This document shows positions 1 through 10,080 of a DNA stretch of 64,000 nt, piece after piece. The first letter of the stretch is position 1. Every line of letters begins with the position of its first letter. The notes below the pieces were generated by a model. It was not told the DNA's origin, searched no databases, and saw only the letters and a list, made by a program, of their open reading frames with translations. This stretch comes from Pseudomonas oryzihabitans (GTDB lineage: Bacteria; Pseudomonadota; Gammaproteobacteria; Pseudomonadales; Pseudomonadaceae). The stretch covers positions 3,890,001-3,954,000 of the forward strand of contig NZ_CP102428.1 in assembly GCF_024652905.1 (NCBI RefSeq). The letters are read 5' to 3'. The translations under genes were made by a program, and so were the position numbers.

Positions 1-595
1 GACCTGCGCCGAAGGCGGCATGCTGGTGACCGACGACGCCACCCTGGCCGAGCGGGTGCGCCGCTTGAAATTCCACGGTCTGGCGGTAGATGCCTTCGAC
101 CGTCACGCCCTGGGCCGCAAGCCCCAGGCCCAGGTGCAGGAGCCCGGCTTCAAATACAACCTCTCGGACATCCACGCCGCCCTGGCCCTGGTGCAGCTGG
201 ATCGCCTGGGCGACATCAACAGCCGCCGGCGGCTGCTGGCCCAGGCCTACACCCAGCGCCTGGCCCAGCTGCCGGTCGCCCCGCTGGCGCTGCCCGACTA
301 CGCCCAGACCCACGCCTGGCACCTCTACATCCTGCGCATCTGCCCCGAGCGTTGCGGGCTGGAGCGCGAAGCCTTCATGGCCGGCCTCAAGGCGCGCGGC
401 ATCGGCACTGGCATCCATTTCACCGCCACCCACCTGCACCCCTGGTACCGCGAGCGCTGGCCGGAGCTGGCGCTGCCCAACAGCGAATGGAATTCGGCCC
501 GGCTGTGCTCCATCCCGCTGTTTCCCGACATGACCCTCGCCGACGTCGACCGCGTGGTCGGCGCCATCGAAGACCTGCTGGAGAAAGGCGCATGA
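1..595 (+). CDS. arnB: ArnB, UDP-Ara4O aminotransferase (5' truncated by window)
   Basis: This is the C-terminal ~197 residues of the PLP-dependent aminotransferase that converts UDP-4-keto-arabinose to UDP-4-amino-4-deoxy-L-arabinose using glutamate, a cytoplasmic step in polymyxin-resistance lipid A modification. The frame is open from the window edge and begins TCAEGG, which in ArnB lies just after the catalytic PLP lysine, so that lysine is outside the window. Family blocks visible include [30 protein letters not shown] and [15 protein letters not shown] near the end. The ATG at 20 is an internal Met, not the start. The stop overlaps the arnC ATG by 4 nt, so it is translationally coupled to the operon. 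Assignment by family motifs and context is very secure. Confidence 0.96.
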   Translation, partial: TCAEGGMLVTDDATLAERVRRLKFHGLAVDAFDRHALGRKPQAQVQEPGFKYNLSDIHAALALVQLDRLGDINSRRRLLAQAYTQRLAQLPVAPLALPDYAQTHAWHLYILRICPERCGLEREAFMAGLKARGIGTGIHFTATHLHPWYRERWPELALPNSEWNSARLCSIPLFPDMTLADVDRVVGAIEDLLEKGA

Positions 596-1581
596 AGCCC
601 TATGCCATCGACCGGGTATCCGTGGTGATCCCCGTCTACAACGAAGAAGCCAGCCTGCCGGAACTGCTGCGCCGCACCCGCGCCGCCTGCCGCCTGCTGG
701 ATTGCCAGGTGGAGATCATCCTGGTCGACGACGGCAGCCGCGACCGCAGCGCCGAACTGCTGCAGCAGGCCGCCAGCGAGCCGGACAGCCCAGTCGTGGC
801 GGTGCTGCTCAATCGCAACTACGGCCAACACTCGGCGATCCTCGCCGGCTTCGAGCAGGCCCGGGGCGATCTGATCATCACCCTGGACGCCGATCTGCAG
901 AATCCGCCGGAAGAGATCCCGCGCCTGGTGCACACCGCCGCCCAGGGCTACGACGTGGTCGGCACCGTGCGCCAGCAGCGCCAGGATTCCTATCTGCGCA
1001 CCCTGCCGTCGCGGCTGATCAATCGCGCCGTGCAGCGTTCCACCGGCGTCGCCATGCGCGACTACGGCTGCATGCTGCGCGCCTATCGTCGCCAGGTGGT
1101 GCAGTCGATGCTGGCCTGCCACGAGCGCAGCACCTTCATCCCGATCCTGGCCAACAGCTTCGCCCGCCACACCACCGAGATCGAGGTGGCCCACGCCGAG
1201 CGCGAACACGGGGATTCCAAGTACGGCTTCCTCAAGCTGATCAACCTGATGTTCGACCTGCTGACCTGCATGACCACCACCCCGCTGCGCATGCTCAGCC
1301 TGTTCGGCGGTGGCCTGGCCATCTTCGGTTTCCTCTTCGCCGCGCTGCTGCTGGTGCTGCGCGTCACCCACGGCGCCGAGTGGGCGGCCGATGGCGTGTT
1401 TTCGCTGTTCGCCGTGCTGTTCATCTTTACCGGCGCCCAGTTCGTCGGCCTCGGTCTGCTCGGCGAGTACCTCGGCCGGGTGTACCACGACGTCCGTGCC
1501 CGGCCCCGGTTCCACGTGGAACAAGTGATCCGCGCCGCCACCCTTTCTCCTTCGCCGGCGCCGCTGCGCCAGGTCCAGTAA
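592..1581 (+). CDS. arnC: ArnC, undecaprenyl-phosphate Ara4FN transferase
   Basis: This inner-membrane GT2 glycosyltransferase moves the formylated Ara4N from UDP to undecaprenyl phosphate. The protein is 329 aa, the usual ArnC length. The GT2 domain starts at [18 protein letters not shown], with the nucleotide-binding LVDDGSRD and the metal-binding [11 protein letters not shown] motif around residue 100. Two C-terminal membrane segments follow (about residues 235-260 and 268-295). The ATG at 592 overlaps the arnB stop (ATGA). An in-frame upstream ATG at 352 lies inside arnB and is not credible. It is followed after 14 nt by arnA. Confidence 0.95.
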   Translation: MKPYAIDRVSVVIPVYNEEASLPELLRRTRAACRLLDCQVEIILVDDGSRDRSAELLQQAASEPDSPVVAVLLNRNYGQHSAILAGFEQARGDLIITLDADLQNPPEEIPRLVHTAAQGYDVVGTVRQQRQDSYLRTLPSRLINRAVQRSTGVAMRDYGCMLRAYRRQVVQSMLACHERSTFIPILANSFARHTTEIEVAHAEREHGDSKYGFLKLINLMFDLLTCMTTTPLRMLSLFGGGLAIFGFLFAALLLVLRVTHGAEWAADGVFSLFAVLFIFTGAQFVGLGLLGEYLGRVYHDVRARPRFHVEQVIRAATLSPSPAPLRQVQ

Positions 1582-1595
1582 CAGGAAAGCCCCTG

Positions 1596-3575
1596 ATGAA
1601 AACCGCCATCGTCTTCGCCTACCACGACATCGGCTGCGCCGGCCTCGCCGCGCTGATCCAGGCCGGCTATCCCATCGCCGCCGTCTTCACCCACCCGGAT
1701 GACCCGAGCGAGAACCGCTTCTTCGGTTCGGTGGCCCAGCTCTGCGCCCGCCACGGCATCCCGGTGCACGCGCCGGAAGACGTCAACCACCCGATCTGGG
1801 TCGAGCGCATCCGCGCCCTGGAGCCGGATTTCATCTTCTCCTTCTACTACCGCAACCTGCTGTCCAACGACGTCCTGGCCTGCGCCAAGCGCGGCGCCTA
1901 CAACCTGCACGGCTCGCTGCTGCCGCGCTATCGCGGTCGCGCCCCGGCCAACTGGGTGCTGGTCAACGGCGAGACCGAGACCGGTGTGACCCTGCACCGC
2001 ATGGTCCAGCGCGCCGACGCCGGCGCCATCGTCGCCCAGCAGCGCGTCGCCATCGCCGCCGACGACACCGCCCTGACCCTGCACGCCAAGCTGCGCGAAG
2101 CCAGCCAGACGCTGCTGCGCGACAGCCTGCCGGCCCTGGCCGAAGGCCGCCTGACCGAACGCGAGCAGGACGAGAGCCAGGCCACCACCTTTGGCCGCCG
2201 CAGCGCCGCCGATGGCGAGCTGGAGTGGAGCCGTCCGGCCGTGGAGCTGAACAACCTGGTGCGCGCCGTGACCCAACCCTATCCGGGCGCCTTCGGCTGG
2301 ATCGGTGATCGCAAGCTGATCGTCTGGAGCGCCCAGGCGCGTCAGGAAAGCCATGACCAGGCCCCCGGCAGCGTGCTGAGCCTGGAGCCGCTGCGCATCG
2401 CCTGTGGCGAGGGTGTCCTGGAAATCCAGGCCGGTCAGCTGGGCGACAACGGCCTCTATCTGTCCGGTCCGCAACTGGCCCGCGAGGCCGGCCTGGTGGC
2501 CGGTGCCCGCCTGCACCGCCAGGATCGCCGCGCCAAGCGCCGCACCCGGGTGCTGATCCTGGGCGTCAACGGTTTCATCGGCAACCACCTCTCCGAGCGC
2601 CTGCTGGCAGACGGCGAGTACGAGGTCTATGGCCTGGACATCGGCTCCGACGCCATCGAGCGCCTCAAGGCCAATCCGAATTTCCACTATGTGGAAGGCG
2701 ACATCTCCATCCACACCGAGTGGCTGGAATACCACATCAAGAAGTGCGACGTGGTGCTGCCGCTGGTGGCCATCGCCACCCCCATCGAATACACCCGCAA
2801 TCCGCTGCGCGTGTTCGAACTGGACTTCGAGGAAAACCTCAAGATCGTTCGCCACTGCGTGAAATACGGCAAGCGCGTGATCTTCCCGTCCACCTCCGAG
2901 GTGTACGGCATGTGCCAGGACGAGCGCTTCGACGAAGACCGCTCCAACCTGGTGGTCGGCCCGATCAACAAGCAGCGCTGGATCTACTCGGTCTCCAAGC
3001 AGCTGCTCGACCGGGTCATCTGGGCCTACGGCGCCAAGGGTCTGAAATTCACCCTGTTCCGTCCGTTCAACTGGATGGGCCCGCGCCTGGATCGGCTGGA
3101 CTCCGCGCGCATCGGCAGCTCCCGCGCCATCACCCAGCTGATCCTCAACCTGGTGGAAGGCACCCCGATCAAGCTGGTCGACGGCGGCGCCCAGAAGCGC
3201 TGCTTCACCGACGTCGACGACGGCATCGAGGCGCTGTTCCGCATCATCGAGAACCAGGGCGGTCGCTGCGACGGCCAGATCATCAACATCGGCAACCCGG
3301 ACAACGAAGCGAGCATTCGCGAGCTGGCCGAGGAGCTGCTGGCCCAGTTCGAGGCCCATCCGCTGCGCCACGAATTCCCGCCCTTCGCCGGCTTCCGCGA
3401 GGTGGAGAGCAAGAGCTTCTACGGCGACGGTTACCAGGACGTGGCCCACCGCAAGCCCAGCGTGGAGAACGCCCGCCGCCTGATCGACTGGCAGCCGAGC
3501 ACCGCCATGGCCGCCACCGTCGGCAAGACGCTGGACTTCTTCCTGCGCGAAGCCATGGCGCAGCGGGAGGCCTGA
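1596..3575 (+). CDS. arnA: ArnA, bifunctional UDP-Ara4N formyltransferase / UDP-GlcA decarboxylase
   Basis: This 659-aa cytoplasmic fusion enzyme, near the E. coli length of 660, catalyses two steps of UDP-Ara4FN synthesis. The N-terminal ~305 residues are a formyltransferase with the N-x-H catalytic block (Asn103, His105 in [13 protein letters not shown]). The C-terminal ~340 residues are an NAD-dependent SDR decarboxylase, with a GxxGxxG nucleotide loop in [11 protein letters not shown] and a YSVSK catalytic Tyr-Lys pair. The ATG at 1596 follows the arnC stop by 14 nt, and its stop shares one base with the arnD ATG. The order CA-D-T-E-F is that of Pseudomonas arn operons, normally induced by PmrAB/PhoPQ; the operon promoter is outside the window. 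Confidence 0.97.
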   Translation: MKTAIVFAYHDIGCAGLAALIQAGYPIAAVFTHPDDPSENRFFGSVAQLCARHGIPVHAPEDVNHPIWVERIRALEPDFIFSFYYRNLLSNDVLACAKRGAYNLHGSLLPRYRGRAPANWVLVNGETETGVTLHRMVQRADAGAIVAQQRVAIAADDTALTLHAKLREASQTLLRDSLPALAEGRLTEREQDESQATTFGRRSAADGELEWSRPAVELNNLVRAVTQPYPGAFGWIGDRKLIVWSAQARQESHDQAPGSVLSLEPLRIACGEGVLEIQAGQLGDNGLYLSGPQLAREAGLVAGARLHRQDRRAKRRTRVLILGVNGFIGNHLSERLLADGEYEVYGLDIGSDAIERLKANPNFHYVEGDISIHTEWLEYHIKKCDVVLPLVAIATPIEYTRNPLRVFELDFEENLKIVRHCVKYGKRVIFPSTSEVYGMCQDERFDEDRSNLVVGPINKQRWIYSVSKQLLDRVIWAYGAKGLKFTLFRPFNWMGPRLDRLDSARIGSSRAITQLILNLVEGTPIKLVDGGAQKRCFTDVDDGIEALFRIIENQGGRCDGQIINIGNPDNEASIRELAEELLAQFEAHPLRHEFPPFAGFREVESKSFYGDGYQDVAHRKPSVENARRLIDWQPSTAMAATVGKTLDFFLREAMAQREA

Positions 3576-4468
3576 TGAAAGCCCTGATCCCGGCCAGCCT
3601 GCGCATCGACGTGGACACCTATCGCGGCACCCGCGAAGGAGTACCGCGGCTGCTCGACCTGCTGGACGAAGCCGGGGTCAAGGCCAGCTTCTTCTTCAGC
3701 GTCGGACCGGACAACATGGGCCGCCACCTCTGGCGCCTGGTGAAGCCCACCTTCCTGTGGAAGATGCTCAGATCCAAGGCCGCCAGCCTCTATGGCTGGG
3801 ACATCCTCTTGGCCGGCACCGCCTGGCCGGGCCGCCCCATCGGCCGCGACCTCGGTCACCTGATGCGCGAGACCCGCGCCCGTGGCCACGAGGTCGGGCT
3901 GCACGCCTGGGATCACCATGCCTGGCAGGCCCACACCGGCAGCTGGAGCCTGGAGCGCCTGGGCGCGGAATTCGGCCGTGGCCTGCAGGCCCTGGAAGAC
4001 ATTCTCGGCGCCCGGGTCGACTGCTCCGCCGCCGCCGGCTGGCGCGCCGATCCGCGGGTGGTGCTGGCCAAGGAAGCCTTCGGCCTCAGGTACAACAGCG
4101 ATTGCCGCGGCAGTGCGCTGTTCCGCCCGCGGCTGGGCAACGGCAGCCACGGCACCCCCCAGGTGCCGGTGGACATGCCGACCTTCGACGAGGTGGTTGG
4201 CCCGGAGCTGGCCGCCGGTGACTGGAACGACTATCTGCTCAAGCGCTTCCGTCCGGGTGCGCTCAACGTCTACACCCTGCACGCCGAGGTGGAAGGCATC
4301 GCCTTCGCCGAGGACTTTCGCGCCCTGCTCAAGGCGGCGCGGGAAGAGGGTGTCCTGTTCCTGACCCTGGGCGACCGCCTGCCGGCCGATCCGCGCCAAT
4401 TGCCCGCGGGCAACCTGGTGCGTGGCAGCCTGGCCGGACGCCAGGGCTGGCTGGGCGTGCAGGCATGA
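3575..4468 (+). CDS. arnD: ArnD, undecaprenyl-P-Ara4FN deformylase
   Basis: This NodB-type polysaccharide deacetylase homologue of 297 aa removes the formyl group from lipid-linked Ara4FN before flipping. Visible blocks are [15 protein letters not shown] at the N terminus (metal-binding Asp), [12 protein letters not shown], and the His-rich [13 protein letters not shown] near residue 110. The ATG overlaps the arnA stop by one base (TGATG), and the stop overlaps arnT by 4 nt. No signal peptide is visible, which fits the expected cytoplasmic-face location. Assignment is secure from motifs and position. Confidence 0.95.
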   Translation: MKALIPASLRIDVDTYRGTREGVPRLLDLLDEAGVKASFFFSVGPDNMGRHLWRLVKPTFLWKMLRSKAASLYGWDILLAGTAWPGRPIGRDLGHLMRETRARGHEVGLHAWDHHAWQAHTGSWSLERLGAEFGRGLQALEDILGARVDCSAAAGWRADPRVVLAKEAFGLRYNSDCRGSALFRPRLGNGSHGTPQVPVDMPTFDEVVGPELAAGDWNDYLLKRFRPGALNVYTLHAEVEGIAFAEDFRALLKAAREEGVLFLTLGDRLPADPRQLPAGNLVRGSLAGRQGWLGVQA

Positions 4469-6108
4469 GTCGGCGCCGCCTGTGGATGCTGCTGCCGCTG
4501 GCGCTGCTGGCCTATGCCCTGCCGCTGGCCTGGCGCGGCCTGTGGATTCCGGACGAGTCGCGCTATGCGCAGATCGCCCAGGAGCTCTGGCGGCGTGGCG
4601 ACTGGGTGGTGCCGCACTTCCTCGGCCTGCCCTATTTCGAGAAGCCCATCGGCGGCTACTGGACCCAGGCCATCGCCCAGGCCTGGCTCGGTGACTCGCT
4701 GTTCAGTGTGCGCCTGGTGCCACTGCTGGCCAGTCTGGCCACCGCCGCCCTGGTGGTGCGCCTGACCCGGCTGATCTGGCAGGACCGCCCGCTGGCGCTG
4801 CTCGCCGGGGTGGTCTATCTCTCCTGCGTGGCCGTGGCGGGGTTGGCCACCTACGTGACCCTCGACGCCCAGTTCGCCTTCTGGATGGCCCTGGCGCTGC
4901 TCGCCCTCTGGCAGGCCCAGGCCGCCGCGACCCGCGGCGCGGCCCTGGTGCAGTGGGCGCTGCTGGGGCTGGCCTGTGGCTGCGGCCTGCTGACCAAGGG
5001 CTTTCTCGCCCTGGTGCTGCCGGTGCTGGTGGCCGTGCCCTTCTTCCTCTGGCAGCGGCGCCTGGGCGAGTTGCTCTGCCGCGGTCCCCTGGCGGTGCTG
5101 GTGGCGATCCTGGTGGTCGCCCCCTGGGCGCTGCTGGTGGCCCAGCGCGATGCGGACTTCTGGAATTTCTTCTTCTGGCACGAGCACATCCAGCGTTTCG
5201 CCGGCCAGGATGCCCAGCACGAGCGGCCGTTCTGGTTCTATGGCCCGGTGCTGCTGCTGGCCATCCTGCCCTGGGCCGGCCTGCTGCCACGTACCCTGGG
5301 CCGGACCTGGCAGGAGCGCCGCCATGCTGGTACCGCCTTCCTCGGCATCGCCGTGGTCGGCCAGTTGCTGTTCTTCAGCTTCAGCCGCGGCAAGCTGCCC
5401 ACCTACCTGCTGCCGACCCTGGCCGCCCTGGTGCCGCTGCTGGCGCGCACCCTGCTGGAGGCGGGCCGCCGCGGCGCCACCGGCGCCCTGCGCCTGAACG
5501 GCCTGTGCAATCTGTTGCTGGGTCTGGCCGGCGTTGCCGCCCTGCTGATCTATGGCGGTCACCTCTATGAGAGCGGCGAAGGCCTGACCCGCGCCCTGGC
5601 CCTGCTGGCGCCCCTGGCGCTGCTGCTGGCCGGTCTGGCCGCCCTGGTCTGGCCGCGGCGCACCCTGCTGGCGCCGGCCCTGGCGCTCTGGGTGCTGCTG
5701 CCGCTGCTGTCCATCGCCCTGCCCAACAGCCTGGTCGACAACAAGCTGCCGAGCAGCTTCATCCAGGCCCAGCTCGGCCACTTCAAGAATGCCGGCCTGC
5801 TGGTCAGCAACGACCTCGGCGTGGCCGCTAGCCTGGCCTGGGCCACTCACCGCGACGACGTGGTGCTGGTGGGCGGTCCGGGCGAGCTCAAGTACGGCTT
5901 CGCCCGCGAGCCGGCCAGCGGTCGCCTGATCGAAGAGCGCGACCTGGCCGCCTGGCTCGCCGCCCATCGCGACCAGGGTCCGGTGGCCATCCTCTTGCGG
6001 GTCGACGGTCCCAGCGATCGCCAGCTGCTCGACAGCCTGCCCGAGCCCGGCGAGAGCATCGCCAGCGAGCGCCTGGTGCTGCTGGTCTATCCGAGGCCGA
6101 CACCATGA
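4465..6108 (+). CDS. arnT: ArnT, lipid A Ara4N transferase (GT83)
   Basis: This integral inner-membrane GT-C glycosyltransferase transfers L-Ara4N from undecaprenyl phosphate to lipid A phosphates on the periplasmic face, giving polymyxin resistance. The protein is 547 aa with about a dozen hydrophobic segments. The first periplasmic loop carries the acidic motif [19 protein letters not shown], followed by [11 protein letters not shown], both typical of ArnT. The C-terminal ~110 residues are a soluble periplasmic domain. It overlaps arnD and arnE by 4 nt each. A second, more divergent GT-C protein is encoded at the operon end (8238-9920). Confidence 0.95.
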   Translation: MSRRRLWMLLPLALLAYALPLAWRGLWIPDESRYAQIAQELWRRGDWVVPHFLGLPYFEKPIGGYWTQAIAQAWLGDSLFSVRLVPLLASLATAALVVRLTRLIWQDRPLALLAGVVYLSCVAVAGLATYVTLDAQFAFWMALALLALWQAQAAATRGAALVQWALLGLACGCGLLTKGFLALVLPVLVAVPFFLWQRRLGELLCRGPLAVLVAILVVAPWALLVAQRDADFWNFFFWHEHIQRFAGQDAQHERPFWFYGPVLLLAILPWAGLLPRTLGRTWQERRHAGTAFLGIAVVGQLLFFSFSRGKLPTYLLPTLAALVPLLARTLLEAGRRGATGALRLNGLCNLLLGLAGVAALLIYGGHLYESGEGLTRALALLAPLALLLAGLAALVWPRRTLLAPALALWVLLPLLSIALPNSLVDNKLPSSFIQAQLGHFKNAGLLVSNDLGVAASLAWATHRDDVVLVGGPGELKYGFAREPASGRLIEERDLAAWLAAHRDQGPVAILLRVDGPSDRQLLDSLPEPGESIASERLVLLVYPRPTP

Positions 6109-6446
6109 CCGCCCTCGACGGCCTGCTGATCGCCGTGGTGATCGGCCTCACCTGCGCCGGCCAACTGGGCCAGAAGCGCGCGGTGGCCGCCGGCAACGCC
6201 CTGGCCGCACGACTGCGCTCGCCCTGGCTGTGGGGCGCCCTGGTCTGCCTGGGCCTTGCCCTGCTGGTCTGGTGCGCGGTGCTGCAGCGGGTGCCGGTGG
6301 GCGTCGCCTATCCCTTGCTCTCGCTCAACACCCTGGCGGTGACCCTGCTGGCCCGGCTGGTGTTCGGCGAGGCGGTGGACGCCCGCGCCTGGTGCGGCTG
6401 CCTGTGCATCGTCGCCGGCGCCGCGCTGCTGGGGGGCCAGCTATGA
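6105..6446 (+). CDS. arnE: ArnE, Ara4N-phosphoundecaprenol flippase subunit
   Basis: This 113-aa SMR/EamA-type protein has four predicted membrane helices. ArnE with ArnF is thought to flip undecaprenyl-P-Ara4N across the inner membrane. The block [20 protein letters not shown] is the conserved SMR-fold motif in the third and fourth helices. The gene overlaps arnT (ATGA) and arnF by 4 nt each, so the two subunits are probably made together. The short size and position make this assignment firm even though the sequence is mostly hydrophobic. Confidence 0.92.
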   Translation: MTALDGLLIAVVIGLTCAGQLGQKRAVAAGNALAARLRSPWLWGALVCLGLALLVWCAVLQRVPVGVAYPLLSLNTLAVTLLARLVFGEAVDARAWCGCLCIVAGAALLGGQL

Positions 6447-6844
6447 ACGGCCTGTTCCCGCTCGGCCTGAGCATCCTGCTCACCACCCTCGCGCAACTGT
6501 CTCTGCGCGCCGCCCTGGTGCGGCTGCCGGCGATGGCCACGTGGCTGAGCACGCCGTCGGCGCTGTTCGGCGCGGCCGGTCTGCTGCTGGCCCTGGGCAT
6601 CCTCTGCTATGGCCTGTCGCTGCTGGCCTGGTTGGCCGCCCTGGCGCGTCTGCCGCTGGGCCGCGCCTATGCGGCGCTCGGCCTCTCCTATGTCTTCGTC
6701 CACCTCGGCGCGGTCTGGTTGCCAGGCGCCGCCGAATCCTTCACCCCCTGGAAAACCCTGGGCGTCGCGCTGGTCGTGGCCGGCGTCGCCCTTGTCGGCG
6801 GGCCCCGGGCCAGCGCCGCTCCCACCCTGAGGAATACCCTATGA
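6443..6844 (+). CDS. arnF: ArnF, Ara4N-phosphoundecaprenol flippase subunit
   Basis: This 133-aa partner of ArnE has four hydrophobic helices and the motif [20 protein letters not shown]. The ATG at 6443 overlaps the arnE stop; a longer frame from 6230 lies in arnE and is rejected. The last ~12 residues ([13 protein letters not shown]) are a short hydrophilic tail. The stop overlaps the ugd ATG by 4 nt, so ugd is translationally coupled to the flippase genes. Confidence 0.92.
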   Translation: MNGLFPLGLSILLTTLAQLSLRAALVRLPAMATWLSTPSALFGAAGLLLALGILCYGLSLLAWLAALARLPLGRAYAALGLSYVFVHLGAVWLPGAAESFTPWKTLGVALVVAGVALVGGPRASAAPTLRNTL

Positions 6845-8238
6845 ACATCAGCGTTTTCGGCATCGGCTACGTGGGTCTGGTGCAGGCCGCCGTGCTGGCG
6901 GAAGTCGGCCACCAGGTGGTGTGCATGGACATCGATCGCGCCAAGATCGACAAGCTCAAGCGTGGCGAGGTGACCCTCTATGAGCCGGGTCTGGAAGAAC
7001 TGGTGCGCAGCAACCTGGCCGCTGGCCGCCTGGTGTTCACCCACGAGGCCGCCGAAGCCGTGGCCCATGGCGCCGTGCAATTCATCGCCGTGGGTACCCC
7101 GCCGGCCGCCGATGGCTCGGCCGATCTGTCCGCCGTCTTCGCCGTGGCCGAGACCATCGCCCGCCTGCGCCGCGAGCCGCTGATCGGCCAGCCGGTCTCC
7201 CGCGATCCGCTCTTGGTGGTGAACAAGTCCACCGTGCCGGTGGGCACCGGCGACCGCGTCCGCGCGCTGATCCACGAGGTGTTCGCCGAAGAGGGTCGCA
7301 CCCTGCACGTGGAGGTGGTCTCCAACCCGGAATTCCTCAAGGAAGGCGCCGCCATCGCCGACTGCAAGAAGCCCGATCGCATCGTGGTGGGCACCGATTC
7401 GCCGGTGGCCCGCGACCTGATGCGCGAACTCTATGCGCCCTTCAACCGCAACCATGACCGCATCCAGTGCATGGACCTGCGCAGCGCCGAGCTGGCCAAG
7501 TACGCCGCCAACAGCCTGCTGGCGGTCAAGATCAGCTTCATCAACCAGATCGCCGAACTCGCCGAGCACGTCGGCGCCGACATCGAGGCGGTACGCCAGG
7601 CCATCGGCGCCGATCCGCGCATCGGCCACCACTTCATCTACCCGGGCTGCGGCTACGGCGGCTCCTGCTTCCCCAAGGACCTGCAGGCGCTGATCCGCAC
7701 CGGCGAGGAAAACGCCGTGGAGCTGGATCTGCTGCGCGCCGTGGAGGCCATCAACGTGCGCCAGAAGACCAAGCTGTTCGAGCGCATCAACACCTACTTC
7801 GACGGTGACCTGCGCGGCCGTACCTTCGCCCTCTGGGGACTGGCCTTCAAACCCAACACCGACGACATGCGCGATGCGCCCAGCCGGGTACTGATGGAAG
7901 CCCTCTGGGCGGCCGGCGCCAAGGTGCGCGCCTTCGATCCGGTGGCCATGGCCGAGGCCCAGCGTCTCTATGGCCATGACGAACGCCTGGCACTGATGGG
8001 TACCCCCGAGGCCGCCCTGGCCGGGGCCGATGCCCTGGTCATCTGCACCGAGTGGCAACAGTTCAAAGCGCCGGACTTCGATCTGATCGCCCGCCAGCTC
8101 AACCAGCCGCTGATCTTCGACGGGCGCAACCTGTTCGATCCCGAGCGCATGGAGCGCCGCGGCATCGAATACTTCGCCATCGGGCGTGGCGCCGCCCTGG
8201 GCGGTCCTCAGGTCACCCGCCGCGTGGATGCCGCCTGA
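6841..8238 (+). CDS. ugd: Ugd, UDP-glucose 6-dehydrogenase
   Basis: Ugd oxidises UDP-glucose to UDP-glucuronate with two NAD+, supplying the substrate of ArnA. The protein is 465 aa, slightly longer than typical. The N-terminal Rossmann fold has FGIGYVGLVQAAVLAEVGH. The catalytic Cys276 lies in GCGYGGSCFPKD, and the C-terminal UDP-binding domain has ALWGLAFKPNTDDMRDAPS. Having ugd inside the arn operon is the Pseudomonas arrangement. It overlaps arnF by 4 nt and the next gene by 1 nt (TGATG), so the extra glycosyltransferase is clearly in the same transcript. Confidence 0.95.
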   Translation: MNISVFGIGYVGLVQAAVLAEVGHQVVCMDIDRAKIDKLKRGEVTLYEPGLEELVRSNLAAGRLVFTHEAAEAVAHGAVQFIAVGTPPAADGSADLSAVFAVAETIARLRREPLIGQPVSRDPLLVVNKSTVPVGTGDRVRALIHEVFAEEGRTLHVEVVSNPEFLKEGAAIADCKKPDRIVVGTDSPVARDLMRELYAPFNRNHDRIQCMDLRSAELAKYAANSLLAVKISFINQIAELAEHVGADIEAVRQAIGADPRIGHHFIYPGCGYGGSCFPKDLQALIRTGEENAVELDLLRAVEAINVRQKTKLFERINTYFDGDLRGRTFALWGLAFKPNTDDMRDAPSRVLMEALWAAGAKVRAFDPVAMAEAQRLYGHDERLALMGTPEAALAGADALVICTEWQQFKAPDFDLIARQLNQPLIFDGRNLFDPERMERRGIEYFAIGRGAALGGPQVTRRVDAA

Positions 8239-9920
8239 TGGTCTCGCCCATGCCCCTGACCCCACGCAGCGCGCCCCTCTACGCGCTGCCGGCGGCCAGT
8301 CGCCTGCGCCGTGAAAGCCTGCTGCTCGGGGTGGTCGCCACCCTGATGTTCACCCTCGGCATCTGGAACCAGGCGCCCCAGGGCTTCGACGGTCGCTGGG
8401 CGGTCTTCCTCGGCGAGATGTTTCGCCATGGCCCGTCCTTTTTCGCCACCACCTACGGCCAGCCCTATCCGGACTATCCCGGCACCGCCACCTGGCTGAG
8501 CTGGCTGGCCGCGCGGGTGATCGGCGCGCCCAATCACCTGGCCAACGTGCTGCCCACCGCCCTGGCCTCGGCCGCGGTGCTGGCGCTGACCTATCGGCTG
8601 CTGGCCGACACCCGCCGCGCCTGGGCACTGCTCACGGTGCTCCTGGTGGCCCTGACCCCGCAGTGGCTGGAAAAGGCCCGCGCGGTCTGCCTGGACCAGC
8701 TGGTCGCCCTGGTGGTGGTGCTCTGCTTCTACCTGCTCCATAGCGCCGACCGCGACGGCCGCCCGCTGCGCCGCCTGCTGGTGTTGCCGCTGTTCGCCCT
8801 GGGCTTCGCCATCCGCGGCCCGTTGGGGCTGATCGAGCCCTGTGGCGTGGTCTGCCTCTACTGGCTGGTGGTCGCCTGGGGCGAGCCGGCGCGCCGCACC
8901 TTCGCCCTGCAGCGCCTCTTTGGCTATGGCCTGGCCGGTCTCGCCTTGCTCGCCCTGGGCTGGTGGACGCTGATCCAGCTGGCCCATCACGAGGGCGGGG
9001 CGGCTTTCGCCGCCGAGGTCTGGCACATGCAGGTCACCGGCCGGCTGGACGAGAGCGGCAAGCCGTTCTGGTTCTATCTGCAGCTGGGGCTGTATCGCTA
9101 TCTGCCGGTGCTGCCCCTGGCGCTGCTGGTGCTGCTGGCCGAGCGCCGTCGTCTGCTGACCTGGCCGCACACCGCCCAGCGCCGCCTGCTGCTGGGCCTC
9201 GCCGGGAGCGGTCTGCTGATCCTGGTCGGACTGTCCATCCCGCACTTCAAGCGCGCCTACTATGTGGTGCCCATGGTGCCTTTCCTGGCCGCCATCGCCG
9301 CCCATGGCCTGCTGCGTGCGGAGAGCTGGTTCCGCCGGGTCGCGCCGCTCTACACGGCGCTGGTACTAGCCCTGCCGGGGCTCGCCCTGATCGCCATGCT
9401 GGTCTGCCGTCACCTCTGGCAGCGCCACGGCTACTGGCCGGACGTCTCCCTGGCGCTGCTGGTGCCGGCCTTCGTCCTGCTGCAGATCGCCGCCCTGGTC
9501 GGCTGGCGGCGCCTGACCGGCAGTCGCCGGCTGCTTGCCCTGAGCGCCCTGGCGCTGGCCGCTCAGTGGCTGATGCTGGTCACGGTGGTGGAGCCAGCCC
9601 AGGACCTGCAGTACGACACCCGCGGTTTCGTCCAGCAGGTAGAGGGTCTGCGTCAGCAGCAGCCGGGTCCGCTGGTGTTCTTTGGTCTCGGCCAGGACAG
9701 TTGGGCGATCCGCTACATGATGAACCTGGACCACGACGAGCAGCCGATCTTCATCGCCCGACCCCAGGTCGCGGACCTGGCGCACCTGCCGTCCGGTGCC
9801 TGGATCATCCTCGCCCGCGACGACCGTGAACTGCTGGCGGGTACCCCGCTTGCCGACCTGACCCCGGTGCTGGGGCGCCGGCTCAACGGCAATCCCTGCC
9901 TGGTGTATCGCCTGCCCTGA
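8238..9920 (+). CDS. ArnT-like GT-C glycosyltransferase, extra gene of the arn operon
   Basis: This polytopic membrane protein of 560 aa has an ArnT/PMT-like layout: about 11-12 hydrophobic segments and a C-terminal soluble tail of ~90 residues. In the first periplasmic loop it has GFDGRWAVFLGEMFRHG and YPDYPGTATWLSWL in place of ArnT's PDESRYAQI and EKPIGGYW, keeping one acidic residue of the usual pair. ARAVCLDQLVALVVVL matches ArnT's TLDAQ block. The ATG at 8238 overlaps the ugd stop; a second ATG at 8250 is possible. It is more divergent from ArnT than expected for a duplicate, so a different sugar or acceptor is plausible. Substrate unknown; operon membership is clear. Confidence 0.82.
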   Translation: MVSPMPLTPRSAPLYALPAASRLRRESLLLGVVATLMFTLGIWNQAPQGFDGRWAVFLGEMFRHGPSFFATTYGQPYPDYPGTATWLSWLAARVIGAPNHLANVLPTALASAAVLALTYRLLADTRRAWALLTVLLVALTPQWLEKARAVCLDQLVALVVVLCFYLLHSADRDGRPLRRLLVLPLFALGFAIRGPLGLIEPCGVVCLYWLVVAWGEPARRTFALQRLFGYGLAGLALLALGWWTLIQLAHHEGGAAFAAEVWHMQVTGRLDESGKPFWFYLQLGLYRYLPVLPLALLVLLAERRRLLTWPHTAQRRLLLGLAGSGLLILVGLSIPHFKRAYYVVPMVPFLAAIAAHGLLRAESWFRRVAPLYTALVLALPGLALIAMLVCRHLWQRHGYWPDVSLALLVPAFVLLQIAALVGWRRLTGSRRLLALSALALAAQWLMLVTVVEPAQDLQYDTRGFVQQVEGLRQQQPGPLVFFGLGQDSWAIRYMMNLDHDEQPIFIARPQVADLAHLPSGAWIILARDDRELLAGTPLADLTPVLGRRLNGNPCLVYRLP

Positions 9921-9938
9921 GGCCCCCGGAGCCGACTT

Positions 9939-10080
9939 AGAGCCTGTTCATAATCTCGCGAGCTAGAGCCAAACAAGGCGAAAAGGCTTGAGGAAGCGGA
10001 GTTTACAGATCGTAAATGAGCATTCCGAAAGCCTTTTCAACGTGGTTTGGCCGACGCGCAGCAGATTATGAGCAGACTCT
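9939..10080. repeat. Long palindromic repeat, family 1 copy 1 (142 bp)
   Basis: This intergenic element between the convergent arn operon and the minus-strand beta-propeller gene has imperfect 18-bp terminal inverted repeats (AGAGCCTGTTCATAATCT and AGATTATGAGCAGACTCT). The core contains GTTTAC-n6-GTAAATGAGCATTCC. The reverse complement aligns nearly end to end with the element at 33515 and with the ends of the one at 22460, so this copy lies in the opposite orientation. No open frame or transposase is present. Its right end touches the stop codon of the neighbouring minus gene. Confidence 0.85.

Noticed and set aside
1083-3449. Long open frame on the minus strand across arnC/arnA
   Set aside because: It is antisense to recognisable ArnC and ArnA and has low-complexity composition rich in Ala, Gly, Gln and His, as expected from the mirror of GC-rich codons.
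4270-5967. Long minus-strand frame opposite arnD/arnT
   Set aside because: Gln/Gly/Arg-rich shadow of ArnT; no domain and no RBS.
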